A stretch of 64,000 nt of DNA from Elusimicrobiota bacterium (GTDB taxonomy: Bacteria; Elusimicrobiota; Elusimicrobia; UBA1565): the NCBI GenBank assembly GCA_016196755.1, contig JACPXC010000029.1:1-64000 (forward strand), in the 5' to 3' direction. The notes under the pieces were generated by a model. The model was not told the DNA's origin. It worked only from the letters and a program-made list of their open reading frames with translations, and ran no database searches. The stretch's first letter is position 1. Every line of letters begins with the position of its first letter. Both the position numbers and the translations under genes were made by a program. Positions 22,489-31,694 of the stretch are shown piece by piece.

Positions 22489-23901
22489 ATGAGCTTCCGC
22501 CGACTGGCAGGCATGGCCTTATTGACCGCCCTGGCGCTCCCCGCCTGGGCCGGACGGGTTCCCACCATCCAGGACCAGTACCAGGAGGAGATGCGCGAGC
22601 CCGAGATCCGGGACCCCAACCGCCGTCATCTGCCCGCCCTGACGAACTTCCTCTACTCCCACATCACCGACCAGGGCCAGCAGGAAGTCCCCAGCATCGA
22701 CTATTACATCAAGGGCCTCGATGAGGTCCTCTACAAGGGCAGCGACCGGCCGCGCTACGAGATCCTCAAGAACGCCGAGAAAGCGCGCAACGAGCTGCGC
22801 GACGGCTACGACGACCTGCGCAAGGTCATCGAGCCGCTGCGCGAGGCGCACCGGCTCATCAACGAGATCGGCGAGATCCTCGTCCCGGCCGTGCTGGGCG
22901 AGGTTGACGACTCCGGCCGCATCCGCGAGGCGGCGACCTCGATCAAGACCGCCGCCGACCCGATCGAGACAGACCCGCCCAAGGCCGACGGCCCCGACCC
23001 CGATGCCCAGGGAGTGGCCTCGATCGAGCCGCGCAAGGACGACCTCGAGCCCATCGAGGAGAAGCTCGCCGAGGCGGCCAAGCGGGTCAAGGAAGCCAAG
23101 CCCTGGGCCGAGAAGGCCAAGGCGCGCGCCAAGACCGTCGAACTGCTCGGCAAGAAGGCCAAGGAGATGGAGGAGATAGTCGCCGACCAGCTCGGCCAGG
23201 GCCGCACTCGGGGATTTAAGCGCGACATCAATCTGCCCTTCAACTCGGCCAAGGTCATCGAGAACACCAACAAGTGGCTGATCATGGCCTCGAAGCTGGC
23301 CCTGAAGGCCATCGAGGAGCTCGAGAAGCAGACCACGCCCGACAAAGGCCTCGGCAAGGTCAACAAGCTGGCCAAGGCCTCCGACGGCAAGAACATGTTC
23401 GGCAAGAGCGCCGACGAGCGCTCGGCCCAGAAGGTGACGGCCGCGATCAAGGCGGTGGGCGGGCAGATCAAGCAGGAGTGGGAGCAGGCCGACCAGATGG
23501 AAGAGCCCCAGCGCACCGAGAAGAAGCGCGAGGCGGTCGATAAGGCCACCCAGCAGAAGACCGGCGCCGACGACGCCGCCAAGCGCGCCGAGGACGCCGC
23601 CGAAAAGGCCGAGGAGGGGGCGCGGGCCGCCAACGACGAGTTGGAAAAGGCCGTCCCTGGCCTCAAGAAGCTCAAGGACATGCTGGGCCCGGAGCCGCCC
23701 GAGGACCAGCTCACCGACATCATGGACGTCCTGCTGCGCTCCCCCGAGCCGCGGCCGGGACCGCGGGCGCCCACTCAGGGCGGCGGGCCCAAGCAGGCCA
23801 AGTCCAAGGGCCTCAAGTATCCTAAGGTTCTGGACGTCGAGGGCTCCAAGGTCCTCGACGAGTACGGCGAAGGGGAGTACGGCTCCCTGCGCGGGCAGTA
23901 A
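22489..23901 (+). CDS. exported coiled-coil protein of unknown function
   Basis: A 470-aa protein with a signal peptide (LAGMALLTALALPAWAGR). The rest is highly charged and helical: Glu/Lys/Asp/Ala-rich stretches at about 75-130, 185-245 and 320-390 look like coiled coils, with Pro-rich linkers between them. The C-terminus is Pro/Gly/Lys-rich with LKYPKVLDVEGSKVLDEYGEGE. No enzymatic motif is seen. It could be a periplasmic scaffold. No family recognised. Confidence 0.6.
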   Translation: MSFRRLAGMALLTALALPAWAGRVPTIQDQYQEEMREPEIRDPNRRHLPALTNFLYSHITDQGQQEVPSIDYYIKGLDEVLYKGSDRPRYEILKNAEKARNELRDGYDDLRKVIEPLREAHRLINEIGEILVPAVLGEVDDSGRIREAATSIKTAADPIETDPPKADGPDPDAQGVASIEPRKDDLEPIEEKLAEAAKRVKEAKPWAEKAKARAKTVELLGKKAKEMEEIVADQLGQGRTRGFKRDINLPFNSAKVIENTNKWLIMASKLALKAIEELEKQTTPDKGLGKVNKLAKASDGKNMFGKSADERSAQKVTAAIKAVGGQIKQEWEQADQMEEPQRTEKKREAVDKATQQKTGADDAAKRAEDAAEKAEEGARAANDELEKAVPGLKKLKDMLGPEPPEDQLTDIMDVLLRSPEPRPGPRAPTQGGGPKQAKSKGLKYPKVLDVEGSKVLDEYGEGEYGSLRGQ

Positions 23902-23904
23902 GGC

Positions 23905-26115
23905 TTAGTCCTTAAGCCCCACCGCGCGCCTGAGGGCGCGCTCCAGACCCGGCGTCAGCGGTCCGGGGTAGGTTCCCGACCCCAAGATGCGCACGCTCCC
24001 GTCGGGCAGCAGCCACATCGAGAAGCCGCGCATGTCGGAGGCGTCGGCCCCCTGCGGCAGGAGGTCGTGGTGGCCGCGGGCGATCCCCTCCGCCAGCGGG
24101 GCGACGACCACCACCTCCTCGCGCGACACCGAGCTCAGGAAGAGGACGGGGTGGTTCTCATCGGCCAGGGAGTCGAGCAGGTACTTGGCGCCCCAAGCCG
24201 ACCGCTCGACGCGGCTGCGTCCCACGCGCTGGTACTTCTCGTCGTAGGTCTGCGGCGCGGCGCCGAGGGCCGCCTCCAGGTAGCGCATGACGGCCAGGGT
24301 CTCTTCGTCGCGGGAGAGGCGCCCGGCGTCGAGTCGCGTCGAGACGCGGTCGAAGACCAGGAGCGGCTCGCTGAGGAAGGTGTCTTTGGGGATGCCGATC
24401 ATCTTGGGCAGGCGTCCCTCGTCGAAGTCGATCGAGATCGCCGTGGGGTTGCGGGCCAGGCCGGTGATGAAGGCCTGCCTCAGGAACCCCGAGTCCAGGC
24501 GGAACGGGATCAGGACGTCGCCCATCCGCGAGCTGATGAGGTTCGGGTGGCGCTCGCTCAATAGGTCGTAGAGGTTATGCTCGGAGGAGCGGAACATGTA
24601 GACCTTGTAGGCTCGGTCGGCGTTCATGTCGTACTGGATGGCGATGTTGCCCATCGTGGCCTTGATGCCGCCGCCTTCCAGGTACTGGTCGGGCCGCCCT
24701 CCGTGCAGGTTGTAGTGGAAGCCGATCTCCTCGGTCTTGTGGAGCTTCTTGACCGCGGTCACGACTTGTTCCCCGACGCCGCGCAGATAGGCCGCGCGCT
24801 CGGCCTTCGGCATGGCGCGGAGCTTGGCCAGCTCGGGGCCGACGGCGCCTTTGACCGCGTCCCAGGCCGGGTCGGGCTTGAGCGGCGGGAAGAAGAACTC
24901 CCAGGCGGCCCGCCACCACGGCGTGGGGGCGGCGACGTCGGGCGCGGGGACGGCGGCCTCGGAGACGCCGTTGGCGGCCTTGGGAGTGGGCGCCAGCCGC
25001 AGGGCGCGGCGCAGCGGGGCGTAGGTGGCGTCGTCGGCCGCTTCGCCGAGCGAAGCGGTCAACTCCTCTCTGCCGGAATCCCTGGCCAAGTCCAGGGCCT
25101 CCCCGAGCAAGGCGTTCTTGATCGCCGCCTCGGAGCGATAGATGCGGGTGACGTCATGGGCGGTCGTCTTGGCGTCGACGTGGCGCTCGAAGAGCGCGCT
25201 GAGCTCGCCGAAAGTGCCGATGAAGACCGTGGGGATCTCGGCTGGGGCCTTGGCGCCGCCGAAGAACTGGCGGATCGAGGGGTCGACGACCAGGAGCTCT
25301 CCGCCGAGCCGGCGCAGGAGGTAGACGTGGGTCTCGGCCTCCACGACGTCGACCGGCACCTCGGCGCGGCGCAGGAGCGCCCCGAAGATCGGCGCGGCCA
25401 CCCCGCAGCAGGGGTCGTCCAGCGTCATGGGCCGGCCCGCCAGCGTGCGCGCGCTCACGGCCTTGGCCGCAACGGGCCGGGCGGCCGCCACGGCGGCGCG
25501 CAACTCGGCGCGCGCGGCCTCGAGGCCGGCGCCTGGCGGGGGCGCCATGAGAAGCCTGAAGAGGCCGTTGAGCTTCAGGCCGTCCTGGGAGAGGTCCAGC
25601 GGCAGGCCGGCCTTGCCGTCGAAGAGCGCGTCGAGCGCGGCGGGCGCCGCGCGGCCGCCGGCCTGCCGCCCTCGACCCTGACCGACCGCCGTCTGGAGAG
25701 CCGCCTGCACGTCCGTGCCGGTCAGGATCGCGGCTGGTTGGGCCTCGAGCGCCGGTCGCGGTGCCGCATGGTTTGCCGCCTCAGGGCGCGCCAAGGACCG
25801 GCCGTCGGGGCCGAGCAGGCCGGAGGCCTGGACTCCGTTGGCCGCCGCCGGGGCGGCAAGGGCCGCGGCGGGAGCGGCCTGGGCCGAGGCAGCGGCGCCG
25901 CGAGGCGTCGGCAGGGCCGGGCTGGGCAGAGAGCCGGTGAGGGAGAGGCTGGGTGCCGCTCCGACCAGGGGGGCCGAGAACGCCGGCGCCGCGGTGGGAG
26001 CGAGCGGCGTCCCGCGCCCGGCGCTCTCAGCGACGGGGCCGGTCCGGACGACCGGGTTGGCCGCCGCGGGGACCGACAGCGCCAGCAGGACGGCCAGGGC
26101 GGCTCGCGACCTCAT
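23905..26115 (-). CDS. exported protein with Ala/Pro-rich leader and transglutaminase-like Cys/His/Asp domain
   Basis: A 736-aa protein. The signal peptide (MRSRAALAVLLALSVPAAAN) is followed by about 140 residues rich in Ala, Pro and Leu ending in AALDALFDGKAGL, reminiscent of the FDGG leader motif elsewhere. At about 235-290, DDPCCGVAAPIF, VVEAETHVYLLRR and LLVVDPSIRQF give a Cys, His, Asp order like the transglutaminase-like/papain fold. A separate C-terminal domain from about 440 (IGFHYNLHGGRPDQYLEGGG, then SSRMGDVLIPF) has no recognised family. TATCCT (26122-26127) lies 6 nt before the ATG. It may be a cysteine hydrolase; activity is inference. Confidence 0.5.
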   Translation of the reverse strand: MRSRAALAVLLALSVPAAANPVVRTGPVAESAGRGTPLAPTAAPAFSAPLVGAAPSLSLTGSLPSPALPTPRGAAASAQAAPAAALAAPAAANGVQASGLLGPDGRSLARPEAANHAAPRPALEAQPAAILTGTDVQAALQTAVGQGRGRQAGGRAAPAALDALFDGKAGLPLDLSQDGLKLNGLFRLLMAPPPGAGLEAARAELRAAVAAARPVAAKAVSARTLAGRPMTLDDPCCGVAAPIFGALLRRAEVPVDVVEAETHVYLLRRLGGELLVVDPSIRQFFGGAKAPAEIPTVFIGTFGELSALFERHVDAKTTAHDVTRIYRSEAAIKNALLGEALDLARDSGREELTASLGEAADDATYAPLRRALRLAPTPKAANGVSEAAVPAPDVAAPTPWWRAAWEFFFPPLKPDPAWDAVKGAVGPELAKLRAMPKAERAAYLRGVGEQVVTAVKKLHKTEEIGFHYNLHGGRPDQYLEGGGIKATMGNIAIQYDMNADRAYKVYMFRSSEHNLYDLLSERHPNLISSRMGDVLIPFRLDSGFLRQAFITGLARNPTAISIDFDEGRLPKMIGIPKDTFLSEPLLVFDRVSTRLDAGRLSRDEETLAVMRYLEAALGAAPQTYDEKYQRVGRSRVERSAWGAKYLLDSLADENHPVLFLSSVSREEVVVVAPLAEGIARGHHDLLPQGADASDMRGFSMWLLPDGSVRILGSGTYPGPLTPGLERALRRAVGLKD

Positions 26116-26127
26116 CCTATGAGGATA

Positions 26128-26144
26128 GGGGGGCCTTGCCCCCC
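26128..26144. repeat. G/C hairpin between two minus-strand genes
   Basis: GGGGGGC and GCCCCCC form a perfect 7-bp stem with a 3-nt loop, directly against the -10 box of the 23905-26115 gene. It could terminate transcription arriving from the 26194-27594 gene or affect the promoter. Confidence 0.35.
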
Positions 26145-26193
26145 CGGGGAGGGTCTACTGGGTCTTCTCGTCTTAGGCCCGGCGGCCCCCCTG

Positions 26194-27594
26194 TCAGCGC
26201 GTGAGCTTAAGCTCGTCGTTGAGGGTGGGCAGCCGGCTCTCCGAGCCGGGCTTGAGCAGGCCGCGCGCCCAGAGGTAGGCCTCGGGGAACAGCGGGACGT
26301 GCTTGAAGATCCAGAACGCCCAGGCCCACTTCCCGTAGTCCATCATCGAGTCGAGCAGGCGGAAGGCCTCGGTGGTGCAGGAGTGGAGGAAGATGTTGTA
26401 CGGCGTCTGCATCGCGTCCTCGTGGCTGTCGAGGATGGCGGCCGCGAAGAGCGCCTGCTTCCTGTCCTCGGGCAGAGCCAGCTCCCACTGGTGGATGACG
26501 CGGCCGTCGTCGACGATGCGCTCGGCGACGTCCTGGGCCAGCGACTTAAAGCGCCGCACGGCGACGAACTCGCCGGTGCTCCCGCCCTTGAGGCCGAACA
26601 CGGCCTGCTTGGGGCCCACGGCCTCCACCGAGGAGATGAGGTCGGCGATGCGGTGGACAGGCTCGGCGCCCGCCCCGGCCTCCTGGGAGTAGAGCTCGAT
26701 GGCCGTGCCGGGCTTGAGCGTGAAGCGGATCTCGGTGTGGGCCAGGTGGAAGAGCTCGAAGTCGAGCAGGGTCCGGCCGAAGAGCTTCCAGGTGATGCGC
26801 TTCTCGCCGAAATCCCACTTCTGGAAGATGACCCTATCGATGGCGTCCTTCGGGAACTTGGCCACCCAGAACTTCCGGTCGTGGGAGAAGTTGGCCGCCA
26901 CGACCTCGCCCTCGCGCGGGGCGTAGCGCGCGGCCGCGGCGGCGTCGAGTATGGTCAGCGAGCGCCGCGCGTCGGTCAGGATCGGCTGGCCCTCGAGCGG
27001 CCCGGAGGGCATCAGCGGCTTGGGGTCGTAGAGGTCGACGGGGGCCGGTGCTGGGGCGGCCGTCGTCATGGACGCCGCTTTCTGGAGGAGGCTGGGACGA
27101 TCCGTGCCCGCGGGCAGGCCCACTGGCTCCGGCGTCTCGGCGGCCACGGCGTTGCCGGCCCAAAAGCCCGAGAGCAGCGGCATGAGCGTTCCGAGCGACC
27201 GCGGGCCCTGAGTCCGGGCGATGCCCGCGCCGAGGTTCCCTAGGGCGCCGCGCGAGGACGCTGCGGGTGCTTTCGGCTCGGGGGCCATCCGAGGCTGGTG
27301 GGCCGCCGCGGGAATGGCCGGAGGCAAGGCTGCCGCCATGACGGGAGCGGCGGCGGCCTGCGCGGCGGCCGGCAGGACCGCGGCGACTAGGCGCGGCGCC
27401 GACAGCGTCGGCGTCAGGGAGGGGGCGGCGAGCGACGGCGCGGCGACGAGCGTCGGGGTCGCGGTCACGCTCAGCGCGCCCAGCGGCGCGGTAACCGGGA
27501 CGCCGGCGACGGAGGCGCGGGCGGCGGCGACTACGCCGGGGGCGGCCCAGACGTCGGCGGGCAGGAGGAGAAGGGCGGCTAAGAGCCTTGCCAT
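26194..27594 (-). CDS. exported protein with Ala/Pro leader, Lnb/DUF4105-like domain
   Basis: A 466-aa protein with a signal peptide (LLAALLLLPADVWAAPG) and about 130 residues of Ala/Pro/Val/Thr low complexity. From about 190 a folded domain contains FELFHLAHTEIRF, AVFGLKGGSTGEF and DSHEDAMQTPYNIFLHSCTTEAF. The last resembles the conserved Cys-Thr-Thr region of the Lnb N-terminal periplasmic (DUF4105) family, a papain-like fold. Its leader matches in style, not sequence, those of the neighbouring exported proteins. The ATG at 27594 has TACCAT 7 nt upstream. Function unknown. Confidence 0.5.
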   Translation of the reverse strand: MARLLAALLLLPADVWAAPGVVAAARASVAGVPVTAPLGALSVTATPTLVAAPSLAAPSLTPTLSAPRLVAAVLPAAAQAAAAPVMAAALPPAIPAAAHQPRMAPEPKAPAASSRGALGNLGAGIARTQGPRSLGTLMPLLSGFWAGNAVAAETPEPVGLPAGTDRPSLLQKAASMTTAAPAPAPVDLYDPKPLMPSGPLEGQPILTDARRSLTILDAAAAARYAPREGEVVAANFSHDRKFWVAKFPKDAIDRVIFQKWDFGEKRITWKLFGRTLLDFELFHLAHTEIRFTLKPGTAIELYSQEAGAGAEPVHRIADLISSVEAVGPKQAVFGLKGGSTGEFVAVRRFKSLAQDVAERIVDDGRVIHQWELALPEDRKQALFAAAILDSHEDAMQTPYNIFLHSCTTEAFRLLDSMMDYGKWAWAFWIFKHVPLFPEAYLWARGLLKPGSESRLPTLNDELKLTR

Positions 27595-27684
27595 GACGGA
27601 TATGGTAGCCCAAGCGCGCCGGATTTCTTTGGGCCAAAGGACCCTATTGGGATTTTTCTGGATTTTGCTAGCATCGCCGCCTTC

Positions 27685-28449
27685 GTGACAAAGACCCCCG
27701 GGCGCTTCCTCCGGGTCTTTGTGGTTCTAATAGCCGCAACCGCCGAGGCTCCACGGGCCCAGATGCCTCCCGACGCTCAGTCCCTCTCTCAAAGAGGGGC
27801 CGGGCGTCCGGTCCTGTTCGCCCAGTTGCGGACGGCGGTCTCCGGCGCCATGGGCTGGTCGCAGTGCCAATCCTTTTTCGACGCGGCGGCGGCGCGCCGG
27901 CCCGATCTGCCGACGCCGTCGGTGATCGGCGCCGGGCGGGCCGTCCGACCGGCCTTAGGGCGCGCCGCCGTCCTCCCCGCTCCGGCTAAGCGGCTGGCGC
28001 GCGAGGTGCCGCCGGTCCGCCGTATCGTGCGCTACGACGGCATCGTCGCGAAGTACGCGGCGCGCTACGGCCTCGACCCCCGGCTCATCAAGTCCGTCAT
28101 CGCCGCCGAGTCGAGCTTCCGCCGCAACGCGGTGTCCAAGGCCGGCGCCCTGGGCCTCATGCAGCTCATGCCCGCCACGGCCGAGGAGATGGGCGTGCCG
28201 CGCGCCCTGCTCGTCGATCCCGAGCACAATATCCGCGCCGGCGCGGCTTACCTCGCCCACCTGTTCAAGCGTCTCTTCAAGCGTTTGGGGCTGGCGGGGC
28301 GCGACTACCGGCGCGCGCCGCGCTGGATGGTCGCCAAGGTGCTGGCCGCCTATAACGCCGGGCCGCGGTTCTTGACCCGGACGACGGTCTATAAGGTCAC
28401 CCGCGCCTACATCGCGAAAGTCATCGCCTACTACTCCAGCCTGTATTGA
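27685..28449 (+). CDS. lytic transglycosylase (SLT domain)
   Basis: GTG-start, 254 aa, with an N-terminal hydrophobic signal (FLRVFVVLIAATAEA). The C-terminal SLT domain (about 110-250) has the catalytic Glu in IAAESSFRRNAVSKAGALGL, then MQLMPATAEEMG, the AGAAYLAHLF helix and LAAYNAGP. It cleaves peptidoglycan glycan strands to 1,6-anhydromuropeptides in the periplasm. Upstream is a TGCTAGCAT extended -10-like box (TAGCAT at 27669-27674). It is divergent from the Lnb-like gene. Confidence 0.92.
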   Translation: MTKTPGRFLRVFVVLIAATAEAPRAQMPPDAQSLSQRGAGRPVLFAQLRTAVSGAMGWSQCQSFFDAAAARRPDLPTPSVIGAGRAVRPALGRAAVLPAPAKRLAREVPPVRRIVRYDGIVAKYAARYGLDPRLIKSVIAAESSFRRNAVSKAGALGLMQLMPATAEEMGVPRALLVDPEHNIRAGAAYLAHLFKRLFKRLGLAGRDYRRAPRWMVAKVLAAYNAGPRFLTRTTVYKVTRAYIAKVIAYYSSLY

Positions 28450-28462
28450 TATCATCGGGGCC

Positions 28463-29362
28463 GTGCTCAACCCGGCCCTCTTCGCCGTCCTGGCGCTGTT
28501 TTGGGGCGGCTCCTTCGTCGCCATCAAGTACGTCGTGGCCGAACTGCCGCCGTTCACGGGCGCGGCGATGCGCGTCATCGTCGGCCTGGCCACGCTGTTC
28601 ACGGTCCTGCGCGTCATGGGCCGCTCGAGCGCCCTCCCCTGGAGGCGCCGCAAGGGCCTGTGGCTGGTCGGCCTGTTCTCCCAGGGCTTCCCGTTCGCCC
28701 TGCTGTTCTGGGGCGAGCGTCACATCTCGGCCGGGCTGGCCGGGCTCATCAACGGCACGGTGCCGCTGTGGACCTTCCTGCTCGGCGTGGCGCTGGGCCT
28801 GGAGCCCGCCGCGCGCTCGCGCCGAGCCTGGACCGGCATGAGCCTGGGGCTGGCCGGGACCCTGCTCATCTTCGCCTCGGTCCTGACCTTCGCCGGCGGC
28901 CGCGAGGAGACCCTGGGCGCGGCGGCCTGCCTGGGGATGGCGCTCTGCTACGCGGTGGGCTCGCTGCTCGCGCGCCGTCAGCTCGTCGGCGAAGGCGCCG
29001 TCGACGTCAACGTCGGGGCGCTCCACCAGCAGATGGCCGCCACGGCGTTCTTGGCCGTCCTGGCTTTGGGCGTGGAGGGCTCGCCGGCCGCCTTGGCGCC
29101 CTCCTGGGCGGCCTTGGGGGCGACGCTCTACCTCGGCGTGCTCTCTACCGGGGTGGCCTTCCTCATCTTCTTTCGCCTCATCCGCGACTGGGGGGCGCTC
29201 AAGACCAGCGCGGTCACCTACGTGATGCCGGTCGTCACCTTGGTGCTCGACCGGGTATTCTTCGGCCGCTGGCCGCGCCCCATCGAGGCCGCCGGGGCCG
29301 CGGTGGTGTTGGCCGGCGTCCTCGTGCTGCACTCAGGCAAGCTCGAGAGGACGGCGGCGTGA
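28463..29362 (+). CDS. EamA/DMT-family transporter
   Basis: GTG-start, 299 aa, with ten hydrophobic segments in two EamA repeats. The N-terminal motif LALFWGGSFVAIKYVVAELPP and second-half LYLGVLSTGVAFLIFF are typical of drug/metabolite exporters. The substrate cannot be inferred. TATCAT lies 7 nt before the GTG. The stop overlaps the start of the next membrane-protein gene (GTGA). Confidence 0.9.
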   Translation: MLNPALFAVLALFWGGSFVAIKYVVAELPPFTGAAMRVIVGLATLFTVLRVMGRSSALPWRRRKGLWLVGLFSQGFPFALLFWGERHISAGLAGLINGTVPLWTFLLGVALGLEPAARSRRAWTGMSLGLAGTLLIFASVLTFAGGREETLGAAACLGMALCYAVGSLLARRQLVGEGAVDVNVGALHQQMAATAFLAVLALGVEGSPAALAPSWAALGATLYLGVLSTGVAFLIFFRLIRDWGALKTSAVTYVMPVVTLVLDRVFFGRWPRPIEAAGAAVVLAGVLVLHSGKLERTAA

Positions 29363-29883
29363 ACCGGCGCCTCATCGCCCCTGAGAAGGCGCAGCTCGCC
29401 GCCGTCGTCTTGCTCGCGGCGGTCTTCGTCGGAGGAGCCCTGCCGACCCAGCTGGCCCTCGATCCCGCACAGGCGTTCACGCTGGCCTTGACGCCCTTCT
29501 GCGTCATCGCCTGCGGGCTGCTGGGCGCGTGGCGGGGGAAGCGCTTCGGGATCAAGGGCGAGGGCGCCCAACTGGCACTGCCCGGCCCGAGTGAGGCCGG
29601 GGTGCCGTTGCGGCCCAGACTACTGCCCCGTCTGACATCGCCGTGGCTGTGGCTGACGATAGCGACGGCTCTTCTCTATGCCGCGGCGGCCACCGCGGGG
29701 ATCTTGCCGGACCCGAACGTCGCTAGAGGAATCTACGACAAAGACGGCGCGCTGACGGTCTTCAAGGTGCAGCCGGAGGTGTTGGGAGTTCTGGCGGGCA
29801 AGTTCTGGATTTTGCTGGCCGCCTCCGCCGTGACGGGCCTCCTGGCATTCTGCGCTTGGCTCGACGACGCCGCCGAGGACTGA
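29359..29883 (+). CDS. small membrane protein of unknown function
   Basis: GTG at 29359 overlaps the transporter stop. The 174-aa product has about four hydrophobic segments (AQLAAVVLLAAVFVGGALP, AFTLALTPFCVIACGLLGAW, PWLWLTIATALLYAAAATAG, KFWILLAASAVTGLLAFCAW) with a loop around residues 65-95. No family recognised. Coupling suggests co-production with the DMT transporter. Its stop abuts the convergent metallopeptidase-like gene. Confidence 0.55.
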   Translation: MNRRLIAPEKAQLAAVVLLAAVFVGGALPTQLALDPAQAFTLALTPFCVIACGLLGAWRGKRFGIKGEGAQLALPGPSEAGVPLRPRLLPRLTSPWLWLTIATALLYAAAATAGILPDPNVARGIYDKDGALTVFKVQPEVLGVLAGKFWILLAASAVTGLLAFCAWLDDAAED

Positions 29884-31038
29884 CTAGTCGAATTTGGGGC
29901 GCGCCAGGGTGGGCCCCAACGCTGCCGGCAGGGAGTTGTGTTCGACGGCGCGCGCCGCGGCGGCGGCTTCGTCGGCCGTCAGGGTCCGGCGCACCAGCCG
30001 CCAGGCGTCGGAGAAGCTGCCCATCGAGCCGCCCTTGAGCGCGGCCCACAGGCGGGGGAATCCCAGCGCGATCCCGTCGCCGCCGTCGGGGTGCGAGTCG
30101 TAGAGGTCCCAGAACGCCGCGGCCACGCGCCATTCGTTGTTCTCGCCCTTGCAGACGTCCTCGGGGACGTTCTCGAGCCGGATGGGGGCGCGGCGCGGGA
30201 CGAGGTACTCGAACTTGGCGTCGGCGTCGTCGGGCGAGAGCCGCACCACGCCGGCAAAGAAGGTGGCCCAGCCCTCGGAGAGCGCCAGCCCGCCCGTGTA
30301 GCATTCGTCGATCTTGTGCGCGCCGCCGCCGCCGCGCGCGTTCATCGCCTTGGCCATGACGGCATGGCCGAGCTCGTGGAGGTTCACGTCCCAGGCCCGG
30401 GCGTCGCTGAGGTGGAGGGCCCAGCCGGAATAGTAGTCCGAGGAGGCGGGGTAGTTCACGGTCAGCGGCCGGTCCCACCAGGCCAGGTCGAGGCCCAAGC
30501 GGCCGAAGGTGCCCAGGGCCTCGAGGTAGAGGAGGTGGATCAGCGGGATGCGTCCGTTCTCGCTGGCCGGGTCGGGGCGGAGCTCGCCCAAGTCCACGCC
30601 GCCCGTAGACAGGTCGACGTCGCCGGCCTTCCACTCGTGGGGCTTGCCGGAGTCCTCGTCGACCAGCGACCAGCGCGCGTTCTCGAGCCGCAGGACGGCC
30701 GTGTACCTGCCGGCCTTCGGGGCGGTGAGCTTGAAGGAGCCGTCCGAGCCGGTGACGACGCGGGCGGCTTCCTTCTTCCCCTGCAGGAGGACGGCCACGG
30801 CCTCGCGGCCCGGCGCGGAGTCGCCCTTGGGGTCGGTCAGCAGGAAGCGGCCCGACACGGTCAGGGCGGTCCCCTCCGGCTTGGGCGCCGCGGCGGCCTT
30901 GAGCGCGAAACGGCGCGGGGCCACGGTCTCGGAACTCAGGGCGGTCTTCGAGACCTTGCCGCCGCCCGAGATGTCGGAGTCGTCGACGGCGGCGCGGACC
31001 GGAAGGGCGACCAGCAGGCTCAGCAGGGCGGCTCTCAT
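29884..31038 (-). CDS. exported HELGH metallopeptidase-like protein with carboxypeptidase-type regulatory domain
   Basis: A 384-aa protein. The ATG at 31038 has AAGGAGG upstream and overlaps the preceding stop as ATGA, which settles the start although the frame is open further upstream. A signal peptide (ALLSLLVALPVRA) is followed by a CarboxypepD_reg-like beta domain at about 55-130 (VSGRFLLTDPKGDSAPG, SDGSFKLTAPKAGRYTAVLR). The C-terminal domain has HELGH at 221-225, then GGLALSEGWATFFAG, whose Glu can act as third zinc ligand. This is a gluzincin-type layout. Substrate unknown. Confidence 0.7.
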   Translation of the reverse strand: MRAALLSLLVALPVRAAVDDSDISGGGKVSKTALSSETVAPRRFALKAAAAPKPEGTALTVSGRFLLTDPKGDSAPGREAVAVLLQGKKEAARVVTGSDGSFKLTAPKAGRYTAVLRLENARWSLVDEDSGKPHEWKAGDVDLSTGGVDLGELRPDPASENGRIPLIHLLYLEALGTFGRLGLDLAWWDRPLTVNYPASSDYYSGWALHLSDARAWDVNLHELGHAVMAKAMNARGGGGAHKIDECYTGGLALSEGWATFFAGVVRLSPDDADAKFEYLVPRRAPIRLENVPEDVCKGENNEWRVAAAFWDLYDSHPDGGDGIALGFPRLWAALKGGSMGSFSDAWRLVRRTLTADEAAAAARAVEHNSLPAALGPTLARPKFD

Positions 31039-31676
31039 CGCGCCTCCTTGAACGTCGGCGTCCCGTGCGTCTTGGGGACCAGGATCACGCGGAACGGGCG
31101 CGCGTCGCCGGCCTCCTCGCTCTTGGGCTCGGCCACCTTCCAGCGCACCTCGAAGCGCCCGCGGTCGGGCTTTCCGACGGTGAGCGCGATCTTGCTGCCC
31201 GCGGGACGCGTCCCCGCGAAGACGGCCACGCCGAGATAGCGCGCCCAGTCGACCACTGGCATGTCGTGGCCGCCGGTCTCGCGCCAGAGCGCATCCCACT
31301 CCTTCTTGGTGCGGATGAGCCGTGTGCCGGCCCGCGCGGGGCCCGTGTCGCCGTCGTAGGACAGGGGCGGCTCGGGGCGCGAGTTCGCCATCGGGCCCCT
31401 CACTGCCACGCCGGAGTAGTCCTGGGAGCGCTTGACCATCTCGAGACTGTCGACCGGGCCGGCCTCTTCTTCCTTCTTGGGGCCGCCGGGCAGAGGATCA
31501 GGTCTGGCCAACGCCACCTCGGCCTTCAGCGTGGGCTCGGCGGCGGGGGTCTGCCGGGCTTGATAGGCCTTGATGGCCAGGAAAGCGCCGCCGACGAGGA
31601 CGGCGCCTACGACTAGCGTTCCGAATCCGGAGGATTCGGGCTTAGGGCCCCGAGCGCTCGGGTTGGGAACCTCCAC
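31035..31676 (-). CDS. membrane-anchored PrcB-like protein
   Basis: GTG start at 31676, supported by TATAGT (31683-31688) exactly 6 nt upstream; 213 aa. One transmembrane segment (FGTLVVGAVLVGGAFLAIKA) near the N-terminus is followed by a charged linker and, from about 110, a domain resembling the PrcB C-terminal family: LIRTKKEWDALWRETGG, MPVVDWARYLGVAVFAGTRP and a final FRVILVPK strand. PrcB was described in a spirochaete surface protease complex as a partner of the subtilisin-like PrtP. The stop overlaps the start of the HELGH gene, so the two may form an envelope protease and partner. Confidence 0.7.
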   Translation of the reverse strand: MEVPNPSARGPKPESSGFGTLVVGAVLVGGAFLAIKAYQARQTPAAEPTLKAEVALARPDPLPGGPKKEEEAGPVDSLEMVKRSQDYSGVAVRGPMANSRPEPPLSYDGDTGPARAGTRLIRTKKEWDALWRETGGHDMPVVDWARYLGVAVFAGTRPAGSKIALTVGKPDRGRFEVRWKVAEPKSEEAGDARPFRVILVPKTHGTPTFKEAR

Positions 31677-31694
31677 GCCCCGACTATAACTAAA

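Noticed and set aside
24577-27243. Very long open frame (888 codons) on the plus strand.
   Set aside because: It is antisense to two exported-protein genes with clear signal peptides and domains; the sequence is Gly/Arg-rich without domains, as expected from GC-rich codon bias.
31039-31299. Upstream extension of the HELGH metallopeptidase-like frame.
   Set aside because: It lies wholly over the PrcB-like gene; the ATG at 31038 has AAGGAGG and an ATGA overlap and starts a signal peptide.
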